Part shown: one piece after another, positions 55,145 to 62,676 of the stretch
How positions within the stretch are numbered: position 1 is the first letter of the stretch
Layout: every line of letters starts with the position of its first letter
Assembly: GCF_047730165.1 (NCBI RefSeq)
Contig: NZ_CP159834.1
Span: 124,001 to 188,000 of the forward strand
Source of the DNA: Patiriisocius sp047730165
GTDB taxonomy: Bacteria > Bacteroidota > Bacteroidia > Flavobacteriales > Flavobacteriaceae
DNA: 64,000 bases
Direction of reading: 5' to 3'
The notes under the pieces: model-generated
Databases searched by the model: none
Told to the model about the DNA's origin: nothing
The model's input: the letters and a program-made list of their open reading frames with translations, nothing else
Position numbers and translations under genes: made by a program

Positions 55145-56845
55145 CTAATTCAAATTAAGACACTCTATTGTTTCTAACTTTGATTTATTAAACTCCCATT
55201 TAGGAGACTCTTTAAGTTCTTTCCCATTTTTCGTCCAAAATTTAACATCTCTAAACCCTGTGGGCATTTTTTCAGATTGAGTGTGTGTGAATACCATATC
55301 TATGAAAAGTGGAACATAATTTGATTTTTCTACAACAATTTTTTCTTTAACCCTATGCAGATAACCCAAATTTATTAGACTATTTAATATCCCTTCATTA
55401 TCCTTGAAAGATTCATATGGATAAAGAACAACATTGGTTCTTAAACCATGTACAACTTCCTCCTCAATAATTCTATAAAGCTTTCGAATTTGCATTTCAG
55501 GTAAATATGCCTCTTCAATTATTAATTCATCTTTACTCTGCTTGATCTTTCTAATAACCATAGAAAGCACCATTTTATGAATTTTTGTTTGATTTTCTGC
55601 TAAGGAATATTTAACCATATTACTAAACACATCTAAAAAATACCTTGGTAAAGCTCCAGAAGCCCTAATGCAATTATTTAAAACTACTTGATCATTAAAT
55701 AACTTATGTATTCTGACAGAGGTAAAGCCTAATGAGGGATCTATACCACATAATATTTTGAACAATAAATCTTTGTTGTCTTCTAATTCATAAAAATCTC
55801 GATCTAAATTAATTGTACTGAAATCATCTTTGTGAGATAATATCTTATTACTAATTTCATTTAATTTAAATCTATGAGGAACTAGACAGGCTTTAAAAGA
55901 AAAAACTTTTTTAGAAGTTTCTTTATTTAAATCATGTAAATATTGAAAAATATAAGGTTGATTATTAATAGGGATTTGATAAAAATCATCAAGAATTAGA
56001 TGTATTGGAATCTTAATTAGATTATGAAAATTTTCTAAACACTCAACAATTTCATTTTTTAAAATATCTAAGGCCTCTTTTTTAGAATAAGACACAATAA
56101 ATTCGGTTGTTTTATTTTGTAATTTCTCTTCTTCAGAGACAATACTGTAATTTGCTCTTATATAGGCTTGTGCATTAACTATTTCCAAATATTTTGTATC
56201 AGCCGATATAGTAGATGAAACTTTTAAATTACTAATTTTACTTCTTTTTTTTGTATCTACTTCCGATGTTTTTAAACTAGCCCCATCTGGTGTCTTTTTT
56301 ATTTGTTCCAATTGTCCAATTATATTAATAATTGAAAAGTGTAAAGTATCAAACTTAACAAAGTCATTTGTCCAAAGTTCTTTTTTTATTAACCCGAAAT
56401 AAAGCGATTTTAATTTGTAAAATTTGATTTTTGATTTTCTTTTAATATATGGCTCCCAAGTCTGGTTCGATTCAATATTCAATAACAACTCAGTATATAA
56501 TTTCAAAAGAACCTCTACTAAAGGTAAATCTGCACTTAGGCGCTGCTTGCTTTGCATATCAACAGTTGTAATAAACCCGCCTGTCTTTTTTATTTCCTCA
56601 ATCACTTTTATTAATAAAGATGTTTTTCCAGCACCTCTCCTACCAATTATTAGATGATTAACTGGATTTTTTAGAGTTTTTACATGATTAAGTGGATCAA
56701 TGTAGTTTATCACTTCATCACTGTCTCTAATTTTTCTTCGCTTTATCATCTCAATTTGATCAAGTAACAACTCAACTTCCGGGAATTTTAAATTGAAATT
56801 ACTATAATCTTTAGACTTATACTCTGCGGTTCTACTCTTATCCAT
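55145..56845 (-). CDS. P-loop (AAA/ORC-CDC6-like) ATPase embedded in the type I R-M operon
   Basis: It has 566 residues. Walker A GRRGAGKT (68-75), Walker B-like HLILDDF (about 282-288), and an LVPHR segment after it. The C-terminal part ends in a probable winged-helix-like region (LINLGYLHRVKEKIVVEK). The overall plan resembles AAA/ORC-CDC6-like or STAND-like ATPases often found with defence genes. It is unusually AT-rich compared with hsdR and hsdM and lies 33 nt after hsdS and 4 nt before hsdR. No known domain outside the ATPase was recognised, and it is not a standard Hsd subunit. Likely an accessory defence or regulatory gene; function unknown. Confidence 0.8.
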   Translation of the reverse strand: MDKSRTAEYKSKDYSNFNLKFPEVELLLDQIEMIKRRKIRDSDEVINYIDPLNHVKTLKNPVNHLIIGRRGAGKTSLLIKVIEEIKKTGGFITTVDMQSKQRLSADLPLVEVLLKLYTELLLNIESNQTWEPYIKRKSKIKFYKLKSLYFGLIKKELWTNDFVKFDTLHFSIINIIGQLEQIKKTPDGASLKTSEVDTKKRSKISNLKVSSTISADTKYLEIVNAQAYIRANYSIVSEEEKLQNKTTEFIVSYSKKEALDILKNEIVECLENFHNLIKIPIHLILDDFYQIPINNQPYIFQYLHDLNKETSKKVFSFKACLVPHRFKLNEISNKILSHKDDFSTINLDRDFYELEDNKDLLFKILCGIDPSLGFTSVRIHKLFNDQVVLNNCIRASGALPRYFLDVFSNMVKYSLAENQTKIHKMVLSMVIRKIKQSKDELIIEEAYLPEMQIRKLYRIIEEEVVHGLRTNVVLYPYESFKDNEGILNSLINLGYLHRVKEKIVVEKSNYVPLFIDMVFTHTQSEKMPTGFRDVKFWTKNGKELKESPKWEFNKSKLETIECLNLN

Positions 56846-56878
56846 AAAAAAATTATACTCTTATTAATTTTATCTTAT

Positions 56879-58213
56879 TTAAACAAACATTTGCTGCAAC
56901 AGCCCTTTTTTAAAGGTTTGGGTTTGGGTCATTTGATTATTTACACTTTCTATTTTGGTATCGATACGCGATACGTAGGTAGCGACTTTTTGTTGTTCTG
57001 GTTTAGATGGAAATGGAACTTTAATCTCTGAGAAGTATTTATAACTAATCATTTTACCATCTCTAATTCCTTCTAAATTCTTTTGTAATTGTCTTATGTA
57101 GAAAGATGTTTTTAAGTAGAACTTGTAAAAAGCTCTGTCAACATCATCAGAACTTGGTCTAAGTATATTGTATGCTGGACTGCAAATACCGTGATATTCT
57201 GAAAATTCAATTCCTCCTTGAAAAGTTCTTAAACTTATAATAAAATCTCCTTTTTGTACAACCTTATAACTTGCTACACTTGCTTCAGTTACGGTCATTT
57301 GATAATTAATCAACTCTCTAGGAATAGCTCCTTGATCTTGGGTAATTGCAAGTATTGGCAAGTCTGAATTATGTTTTTTATCCGAAATATTATCAAACAA
57401 TTCGTTTCCTCCAACCCACTCCCAATCAGGATAATCCTCACCGTTTTCGTCTTTGAAGCGGAGTTGGCCAGAGAAGAGTTGTTGCATTACGCCTTTTTTG
57501 TAGTGCTCCAACAATGCCTTCTTTTTGGTGAGCTGCTGTATTTTATTATCTACCGCACTTAAAAAAGATGCTATTTTTTGTTGTTCGGGGAGGGTTGGGA
57601 TATTTAATTTTAAATTCGAAACTCTACCAGCAGATAAACTCAGAACTTTTGTCCCTTGCGCTATTGTCATTATTTGCTTCCTCAATTTCCAAGATTTAAG
57701 CAAACAACTTATATAGCCAACAGATGTACTTTCAGATGATGGTCTTGCTAAGAATGTGTGCAAGCCAGCTAATAATTTTTCATTATTAATATCAATAAGC
57801 TCAATAGATTTTCCAATATCTGCGTAATCTTCAGATGCATCTGCAATAACTAAATCACCAACTTTACAATAAGAGTCTTCCTTAATTTTTGCTAAATCTA
57901 CATCCTCATTTATCAATGGAACATATTCGTTAACTAAATGAAAGTGAGTTTGAAATTTTGTATGAATATCACCGTAATGAATATTTCTAACTTCCCCTTT
58001 ATCGTAATTCAGTTTATCTCTTGAAAGTGAATTTGTTGTATGAAATGAATAATGACTTCCAAACAAAGTTTCTTCAATATCACCATCAAACTCCTTGAAT
58101 CTTAATGCGGGAGATTGCTTGAGTTTGCGTCGTCCTTCGTCCTCGCAATGACTAGCTCGCAATGACGGTTGTGAGGACGGTTTGTTATCGATATGTGTTA
58201 AAGCGTTACTCAT
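56879..58213 (-). CDS. hsdS: Type I restriction enzyme specificity subunit S
   Basis: Recognises the bipartite DNA target for HsdM and HsdR. It has 444 residues from the ATG at 58213 (a GTG 9 nt upstream is also possible). Two target-recognition domains are each followed by a conserved helical repeat: LPEQQKIASFLSAVDNKI in the middle and KPEQQKVATYVSRIDTKI at the end, closing with KKGLLQQMFV. Residues 12-31 (PSSQPSLRASHCEDEGRRKL) are encoded by an inserted palindromic-repeat-like element; the usual start runs directly into KQSPALRFKEF. The insertion keeps the frame and precedes the first recognition domain. Confidence 0.9.
   Translation of the reverse strand: MSNALTHIDNKPSSQPSLRASHCEDEGRRKLKQSPALRFKEFDGDIEETLFGSHYSFHTTNSLSRDKLNYDKGEVRNIHYGDIHTKFQTHFHLVNEYVPLINEDVDLAKIKEDSYCKVGDLVIADASEDYADIGKSIELIDINNEKLLAGLHTFLARPSSESTSVGYISCLLKSWKLRKQIMTIAQGTKVLSLSAGRVSNLKLNIPTLPEQQKIASFLSAVDNKIQQLTKKKALLEHYKKGVMQQLFSGQLRFKDENGEDYPDWEWVGGNELFDNISDKKHNSDLPILAITQDQGAIPRELINYQMTVTEASVASYKVVQKGDFIISLRTFQGGIEFSEYHGICSPAYNILRPSSDDVDRAFYKFYLKTSFYIRQLQKNLEGIRDGKMISYKYFSEIKVPFPSKPEQQKVATYVSRIDTKIESVNNQMTQTQTFKKGLLQQMFV
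58126..58180. repeat. Dispersed repeat element inserted in the hsdS coding sequence
   Basis: Contains two direct copies of ctcgcaatgac (58142-58152 and 58156-58166) separated by tag, flanked by cgtccttcgtc and gaggacgg. The core GTCATTGCGAGGACGAAGGA on the minus strand resembles a short repeat dispersed in many Flavobacteriia. It encodes residues 12-31 of HsdS. Confidence 0.6.
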
Positions 58214-58288
58214 AAGTTGCACGAAGGATTAAGGCATTTGTTTGAGCTCATATTGCTTTTCGCAAAATAGCGAGTGCCGCAAGCCTGA

Positions 58289-58304
58289 TCCGCCAGGAGG
58301 CGGA
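58289..58304. repeat. Short GC-rich hairpin between hsdM and hsdS
   Basis: A 6-bp stem tccgcc/ggcgga (58289-58294 with 58299-58304) with a 4-nt loop in an otherwise AT-rich 124-nt spacer. No T run follows, so it is not a terminator; it resembles a dispersed gatccgcc-type palindrome. Confidence 0.5.
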
Positions 58305-58337
58305 CGTGCCCTAATAATATATATTCTAATCTATCCA

Positions 58338-59897
58338 TTAAAAAGGAGTGTCTATGTCTAATTGTTTACAGTAATCGGCTATGGTGGCATCTGTAGTGGC
58401 CATGGCTGTGTCTATGGCTTTGAGGGCGGTAGAAACGGTTGCCAGGTCTACAGGTTCTTCTTCTTCGAAGGTATCTACATAACGTGGTATGTTTAGGTTG
58501 TAGTCGTTTTCTGCTACTTCTGTCAGTTGGGCTACATGGCTGTATTTATCTTCTGGCTTTCGGTTTTTGTAGGTATCAATTAATTTATTGATGTCTTCTT
58601 CACGCAAGTAGTTCTGCGTTTTTACTTTCTCGAAATGCTGGCTTGAATCTATAAACAGGATGTTGTCTTTATGAACTCTTTCCTTTTTTAGCACCAAAAT
58701 ACAGGTAGGAATACTGGTTCCATAAAAGATGTTGGCTGGCAACCCTATGACGGCATCGAGGTAGTTGCGGTCTTGGATGAGGTATTTACGGATGTGCCCT
58801 TCGGCTGCGCCTCTAAACAATACGCCGTGTGGTAGCACTACGGCCATGGTTCCGTTATCTGCTAAAGAGTGCACCATGTGTTGCACAAAGGCAAAATCTG
58901 CCTTAGAGCTTGGTGCTAGTTTTCCGTAGTTAGAAAAACGGTCGTCACTCATAAACAAGGGGCTTGCGCTCCACTTGGCAGAGAATGGCGGGTTTGCTAC
59001 AATGGCTTCAAAACGTTGATCTAGATGTTGCGGTCGCTCTAGGGTATCTTCATTTTTAATATCGAACTTTTTGTAATGCACATCGTGCATAATCATGTTC
59101 ATTCGACACAAGTTATAGGTAGTCGGGTTCATTTCTTGTCCGTAAAACGCACTAACTTCTTTTACTTGTTTGGCAACGCGTAATAACAAAGAACCGGATC
59201 CACAGGTAGGATCGTACACAGATTTTAGCCTGTCTTTACCCACGGTTACCAGTTGTGCCAGCACATTTGATACTTGTTGTGGGGTATAAAACTCCCCTGC
59301 TTTCTTTCCTGCGCCAGAGGCAAATTTACCAATGAGGTATTCATAGGCATCGCCTAGCACATCGCTATCGGTGTTTTCTAAATCGAAATCAATCTCGTCT
59401 AAATGCGAGAGTACTTTTACAATGAGTTCGTTTTTATCGTTTTCGGATTTACCGAGTTTATGGCTTGTTAAATCTAGGTCTTCAAACAGGTTACCAAAAT
59501 CTTCTTCACTTTCGGAACCCATAGTGCTTTGCTCTATATGCGTGAGTACTTTTGCTAGATCACCCAAAATAAATTGGTGCTTTCCACCAGAGTTTCCTCT
59601 TTTGGCGAGTTCGCTAAAGAGCTCTGATGGCAATAAGAAATACCCTAGTTTATCTAGTGCGGCATCTTTAATGGCTTCTATAAAAGCTGCTTCTTGGGCG
59701 TGTCCTTCTACTTCCTGAAAGGTGAGTCCGTCAGGTTTTAGGATGCGGTTGGCATACAAATCCATTTTTTTACTCAGGTACTTATAAAATATGAAGCCTA
59801 ATATGTAATCTCTAAAATCATCGGCATCCATCTTTCCACGCAGGGTGTTTGCGATGTTCCAGAGTTGTTGTTCTAGTTGTGCTTTTTGTTCGGTCAT
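58338..59897 (-). CDS. hsdM: Type I restriction-modification methyltransferase subunit M
   Basis: N6-adenine methyltransferase of the type I complex. It has 519 residues: N-terminal HsdM domain (KAQLEQQLWNIANTLRGKMD), motif X-like GEFYTPQQV, SAM-binding motif I DPTCGSGS (229-236) and catalytic motif IV NPPF (302-305). Complete. The first gene of hsdM-hsdS-ATPase-hsdR; its ATG directly follows the TAA of a small upstream frame (59898-60050). A decayed copy of its 5' end lies at 60498-60556. Confidence 0.95.
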   Translation of the reverse strand: MTEQKAQLEQQLWNIANTLRGKMDADDFRDYILGFIFYKYLSKKMDLYANRILKPDGLTFQEVEGHAQEAAFIEAIKDAALDKLGYFLLPSELFSELAKRGNSGGKHQFILGDLAKVLTHIEQSTMGSESEEDFGNLFEDLDLTSHKLGKSENDKNELIVKVLSHLDEIDFDLENTDSDVLGDAYEYLIGKFASGAGKKAGEFYTPQQVSNVLAQLVTVGKDRLKSVYDPTCGSGSLLLRVAKQVKEVSAFYGQEMNPTTYNLCRMNMIMHDVHYKKFDIKNEDTLERPQHLDQRFEAIVANPPFSAKWSASPLFMSDDRFSNYGKLAPSSKADFAFVQHMVHSLADNGTMAVVLPHGVLFRGAAEGHIRKYLIQDRNYLDAVIGLPANIFYGTSIPTCILVLKKERVHKDNILFIDSSQHFEKVKTQNYLREEDINKLIDTYKNRKPEDKYSHVAQLTEVAENDYNLNIPRYVDTFEEEEPVDLATVSTALKAIDTAMATTDATIADYCKQLDIDTPF

Positions 59898-60050
59898 TTA
59901 ATTTTTTATTGCTTGTCTTGCTTGTATTGCTTTGAGGTCAGGTTTGTAAATAAAAGCATTGTGTTTTTTATTTGACTTGATTTTTTTACAAGGTAAATCA
60001 AGTATGCGGGCTTTGGCGTTTATAAAGGTGCTAACTTTTGGGGTTAACAT
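59898..60050 (-). CDS. Possible 50-residue leader ORF directly upstream of hsdM
   Basis: An ATG at 60050 opens a frame of 50 codons (starts MLTPKVSTFINAKARILDLP, ends QARQAIKN) whose TAA abuts the hsdM ATG (TAAATG). The product is basic and has no recognised domain. The perfect junction suggests translational coupling or a leader peptide, but composition gives no strong coding signal. It could be chance. Confidence 0.3.
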   Translation of the reverse strand: MLTPKVSTFINAKARILDLPCKKIKSNKKHNAFIYKPDLKAIQARQAIKN

Positions 60051-60112
60051 AGCGCCGTATTTTTAAATTTTACTATTTATTTTATTTTTGGGAAACCATC
60101 AAGGAGCACCTT

Positions 60113-60337
60113 GTAAACCTACAAAGACCATTCATAGACGCGATACGTGTAAACACGTAATTATGGGAAAATTTTTCATTTGATCATTTACCTAGCGATC
60201 CCGGCATAGCCAAAATTACCACCCGTGTATGAAACCTCATTACGGGTTTCCGTATTCGTAAAAAAAAGAGTCTTCCTCCCTATGTGTAGGAGAAAGACTC
60301 TTTTAATATATAATGTAATTAAATAGAGTACTGTATT
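60113..60337. repeat. Imperfect direct repeat, copy 1 (about 225 bp)
   Basis: Matches 61455-61678 at a constant offset of about 1342 nt. Shared blocks include gtaaacctaca, aaaattttt, tttgatcatt, cctagcgatcccggca, agccaaaattaccaccc, aacctcatta, ctccctatgt and aattaaatag. The last block in copy 2 abuts the stop codon of the 61668-62465 gene; here no gene follows, so copy 1 looks like the tail of a lost gene plus its downstream region. Confidence 0.85.
60261..60304. terminator. Hairpin terminator in repeat copy 1
   Basis: A 12-bp stem with one mismatch (60268-60279 with 60289-60300, gagtcttcctcc/ggagaaagactc), 9-nt loop, A run before and T run after, so able to act in both directions. It is now without an adjacent gene. 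Confidence 0.8.
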
Positions 60338-60455
60338 CACAACCCAAGCTCGAGATAGAAGTGACTCTATAACGACACAAACGAGTTACTAAGTGTACCG
60401 TTTTCTTTGTTGGTATAACGACAAGCTTTATTATTATAAATCTATAAAGATAAGG

Positions 60456-60556
60456 ACGGCATCTCTTATGGGTTCTTGACCACTATAGACCTAGGGATCC
60501 ATCTTAGCCCTTAGGGTGTTTATGATGCTCCAGCGTTGTTGTTCTAGTTGTGCTTT
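60456..60556 (-). pseudogene. Relic of a second type I R-M locus: hsdM 5' end fused to hsdR 3' part
   Basis: Two matches to the intact locus lie side by side. 60498-60556 corresponds to hsdM codons 5-24: read on the minus strand it gives KAQLEQQRWSIINTLRAKMD against KAQLEQQLWNIANTLRGKMD. 60456-60487 matches hsdR bases 52352-52383 with one mismatch in 32 and encodes YSGQEPIRDAV (hsdR residues about 919-929). Both are in one frame, joined at a TAG, with TAA stops before the first and soon after the second part. An internal deletion of about 7.5 kb in a duplicated hsdM-hsdR locus explains it best. Confidence 0.85.
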
Positions 60557-60571
60557 TACTTAGCATCTATT

Positions 60572-60616
60572 TCGATAGCGTATGTACTACATTCTCGATA
60601 GCGTATTTACTACATT
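60572..60616. repeat. Tandem duplication (23-bp period) across the stop of the lipocalin-like gene
   Basis: Two 22-bp copies, 60572-60593 and 60595-60616, differ by one base (unit tcgatagcgta-g/t-ttactacatt, with a g or t at position 13). The stop codon of the 60587-61048 gene lies in the first copy; without the duplication the protein would end one residue earlier. Confidence 0.8.
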
Positions 60617-61048
60617 TCCATTAAAAGTTCCATCACTACCATCATATGACCAAGTACCTGTCACATCACTTTGGAGTGTAATAGTATCTGAACTTAATAC
60701 ACCAATGGTTGTAAAAATTATTGAGCCAGTATATTCAACTGAGTCAAAAGGGTTAGCATACGGAGTACTAGTAAGGTTAAAACCATTAACAAAATATATT
60801 CTATCGTCAATCAATAAATCATTCTCCCCAGATTTTGAAATATTTACTGTTTCTGTCTCATTAATAATTTCAGTTTCCTCAATATCTCCGTTGAATAACG
60901 TATTTACAGTCCCTTCAGAGACCATAACCCACGTGCCAACATATTGGTCTCTTGAATCAGTTTCATCTTCATCGTCTGATGAGCAAGAATTCATAGACAT
61001 TCCCAATGACAGCATTCCAATAATTACAATTAAAAAACTTTTTTTCAT
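60587..61048 (-). CDS. Lipocalin-like lipoprotein
   Basis: It has 153 residues, lipoprotein signal ending MNSC (Cys22) followed by SSDDEDETD, a strong match to the Bacteroidota surface-export signal. The body starts YVGTWVMVSEG and has repeated short beta strands (NDLLIDDRIYFVNGF, GTWSYDGSDGTFNGNV), typical of small lipocalin-like secreted proteins. Ligand unknown. It lies between the two direct repeats and its 3' end is altered by the 23-bp tandem duplication, so it sits in an unstable spot. Confidence 0.75.
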   Translation of the reverse strand: MKKSFLIVIIGMLSLGMSMNSCSSDDEDETDSRDQYVGTWVMVSEGTVNTLFNGDIEETEIINETETVNISKSGENDLLIDDRIYFVNGFNLTSTPYANPFDSVEYTGSIIFTTIGVLSSDTITLQSDVTGTWSYDGSDGTFNGNVVNTLSRM

Positions 61049-61667
61049 AACTTTACTTATTTATAAACGTACACCTACTTCGATTTTACAGGTCTCATTC
61101 GGCTTATTCCGACCTTGTTAAATTTTTATTTAAACGATTAATTCGTTGGCTTTTGTCATTTTTTTATTCTTCATCAAATTGCCAATAACTCGCATGTATC
61201 AAACACGATTTGCCATTTGGTAAACTTTTGCGCTAAAGTATTTATCTCACGTATTGCAAGCATAAGTATGCTATAAATGCGAAGCTAGCACTTAATCTTT
61301 GTCTCCATGTTCACTCATTTTAGGTGATTCACTAGCTACTACACTATTTTTTATTTTGAGAACTTCAGAATTAAGTACGCTTTAAAAGGTTTATTTATAT
61401 ATACCAACTCGGTCACTATCCATCTCTAAGTTTAATGCCCTCTAAAATTACCCAGTAAACCTACACCGAATATTTTAAATCTACTTACGTATTTACACTT
61501 AATTATTAGTAAAATTTTTATTTGATCATTTGCCTAGCGATCCCGGCACAGCCAAAATTACCACCCATTTGTTGAACCTCATTATGGATTTCGGTATTCG
61601 CAAAAAAAAGCGCCTTTCTCCCTATGTTTAGGAGAAAGGCGCTTTTGTTTAATAAGAATTAAATAGA
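61049..61667. other. Gene-free region upstream of the lipocalin-like gene
   Basis: 61049-61454 contains no frame, RNA gene or repeat that I can support; it may carry the promoter of the lipocalin-like gene. 61455-61667 is direct-repeat copy 2 with its terminator hairpin. Confidence 0.65.
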
Positions 61668-61678
61668 TTACTGCACTT
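61455..61678. repeat. Imperfect direct repeat, copy 2 (about 225 bp)
   Basis: Partner of 60113-60337. The right end runs into the last codons of the T9SS-sorted thioredoxin-like gene, so this copy is probably the one in its original setting: gene end, terminator, downstream sequence. Confidence 0.85.
61602..61646. terminator. Rho-independent terminator of the thioredoxin-like gene
   Basis: A 12-bp perfect stem gcgcctttctcc/ggagaaaggcgc (61610-61621 with 61631-61642), 9-nt loop, eight A before and four T after. It lies 22 nt past the gene's stop on the minus strand. Confidence 0.92.
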
Positions 61679-62465
61679 TAAGCATCAAGGTGTTAGCCAT
61701 GTCTCCTCCAGTAACCTTTACTAGATACGCTCCTGCAGAAAGATTTGTTTCTAAAGCTGCACGTTCTCCATTAAAGCTTTGAGCAAATACAACGCTTCCT
61801 AGCGTATTGTAGATTGTTACTTTTGCATCGTCCATAGCAACAGGAAGATCAAGGTGTACTAAAGACCCATTACTTGGATTAGGGTACATTGTAAAATCTA
61901 GTACAGCCGTATCTCCTAAACCTAAAGAACACGCCATAGGTGTTGCGTTAGACTCTGCAGGAATAGTAGCCTCATAGGTACTAACATCAGCGATAGGCCA
62001 GATATCATTTTCTACAAGTGTGTTGTCTGGGCCTACCATACAATAGGTAGGATATGCAGTAATACCAAAGTTGGCATCAACGGCATCAGAACCACCATCA
62101 CTACTTACAGCGGGACTGTGTTGAAAATCACCACCAAACGTGTTTTCAAAAGCAATAACCTCTTCGTCATTATCCGTTCCATTATTGATAGAAATCACAA
62201 ATATCTCAAATTCATTACACCCGTATGTATCATGAAACTCATTATAGATAGGTTGCGTTGTTTGACAAGGCCCACAGGTATCAAAGAAAAAATCTAAATA
62301 CACATACTTTCCTTGTGCTGTAAGGTCATAGAGATTCCATTCCACGCCATCCGTATCTGTAACGGTAAAGTCATCTACAGTATCACCTATTGCATAATTT
62401 TGTACTTGTGCAAACATGGCAGTGCTCAAAAGAATAGCAAATGCAGATAAAATAATTTTTCTCAT
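61668..62465 (-). CDS. Secreted TlpA-like thioredoxin-fold protein with T9SS sorting domain
   Basis: It has 265 residues: signal peptide ending AMFAQ, a TlpA/redoxin-like domain (about 24-165) with the redox motif CGPC (Cys64, Cys67) after YVYLDFFFDT and a later conserved proline in TAYPTYCMVG. A type A T9SS C-terminal sorting domain follows (about 193-265, MYPNPSNGSLVHLDL ... SAGAYLVKVTGG ... LMLKVQ). T9SS cargo is exported across the outer membrane, so this disulfide-active domain should act at the cell surface or outside, which is unusual for TlpA-like proteins. Monocistronic with its own terminator and divergent from purT. Confidence 0.88.
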   Translation of the reverse strand: MRKIILSAFAILLSTAMFAQVQNYAIGDTVDDFTVTDTDGVEWNLYDLTAQGKYVYLDFFFDTCGPCQTTQPIYNEFHDTYGCNEFEIFVISINNGTDNDEEVIAFENTFGGDFQHSPAVSSDGGSDAVDANFGITAYPTYCMVGPDNTLVENDIWPIADVSTYEATIPAESNATPMACSLGLGDTAVLDFTMYPNPSNGSLVHLDLPVAMDDAKVTIYNTLGSVVFAQSFNGERAALETNLSAGAYLVKVTGGDMANTLMLKVQ

Positions 62466-62676
62466 AATACATTGGTTTAAGTTAATTTAGCGTTCAAGAT
62501 AGTAGCAATTTTTCAATTAACTCTTATAATTAATACTGTTTCACCTATTAAAAACATCAATGGGTGCTGGGTCCCGAACACCGTTACTATCCCACTAAAA
62601 TCATAGGTTATTTAATTTTACATCAATTTTTCTTAAAACAATGATTTAATGTACTTTCGTACTCAATAAAAAAAAT

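Larger units (their letters stand above)
59898..60586. other. Gene-poor region upstream of hsdM
   Basis: Apart from the possible 50-codon frame, this stretch holds direct-repeat copy 1 (60113-60337), its hairpin, the hsdR/hsdM relic (60456-60556) and part of a 23-bp tandem duplication. The segment 60338-60455 shows nothing recognisable. Confidence 0.7.

Noticed and set aside
52237..60050. BREX, DISARM or Pgl-type defence system
   Set aside because: The methylase, specificity and endonuclease subunits are classic type I; no alkaline-phosphatase-like PglZ, BrxC-size ATPase or DrmA-type helicase is present.
60582..61121. Plus-strand open frame of 179 codons
   Set aside because: Antisense shadow of the lipocalin-like lipoprotein gene, which has a convincing lipoprotein signal on the other strand.
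60113..61678. Insertion sequence or CRISPR array
   Set aside because: Only two long imperfect direct repeats, no terminal inverted repeats, no transposase and no regular spacers.
62560..62590. Possible hairpin ggtg...cacc upstream of purT as a purine riboswitch
   Set aside because: The stem is short and imperfect, and no conserved riboswitch core is visible.
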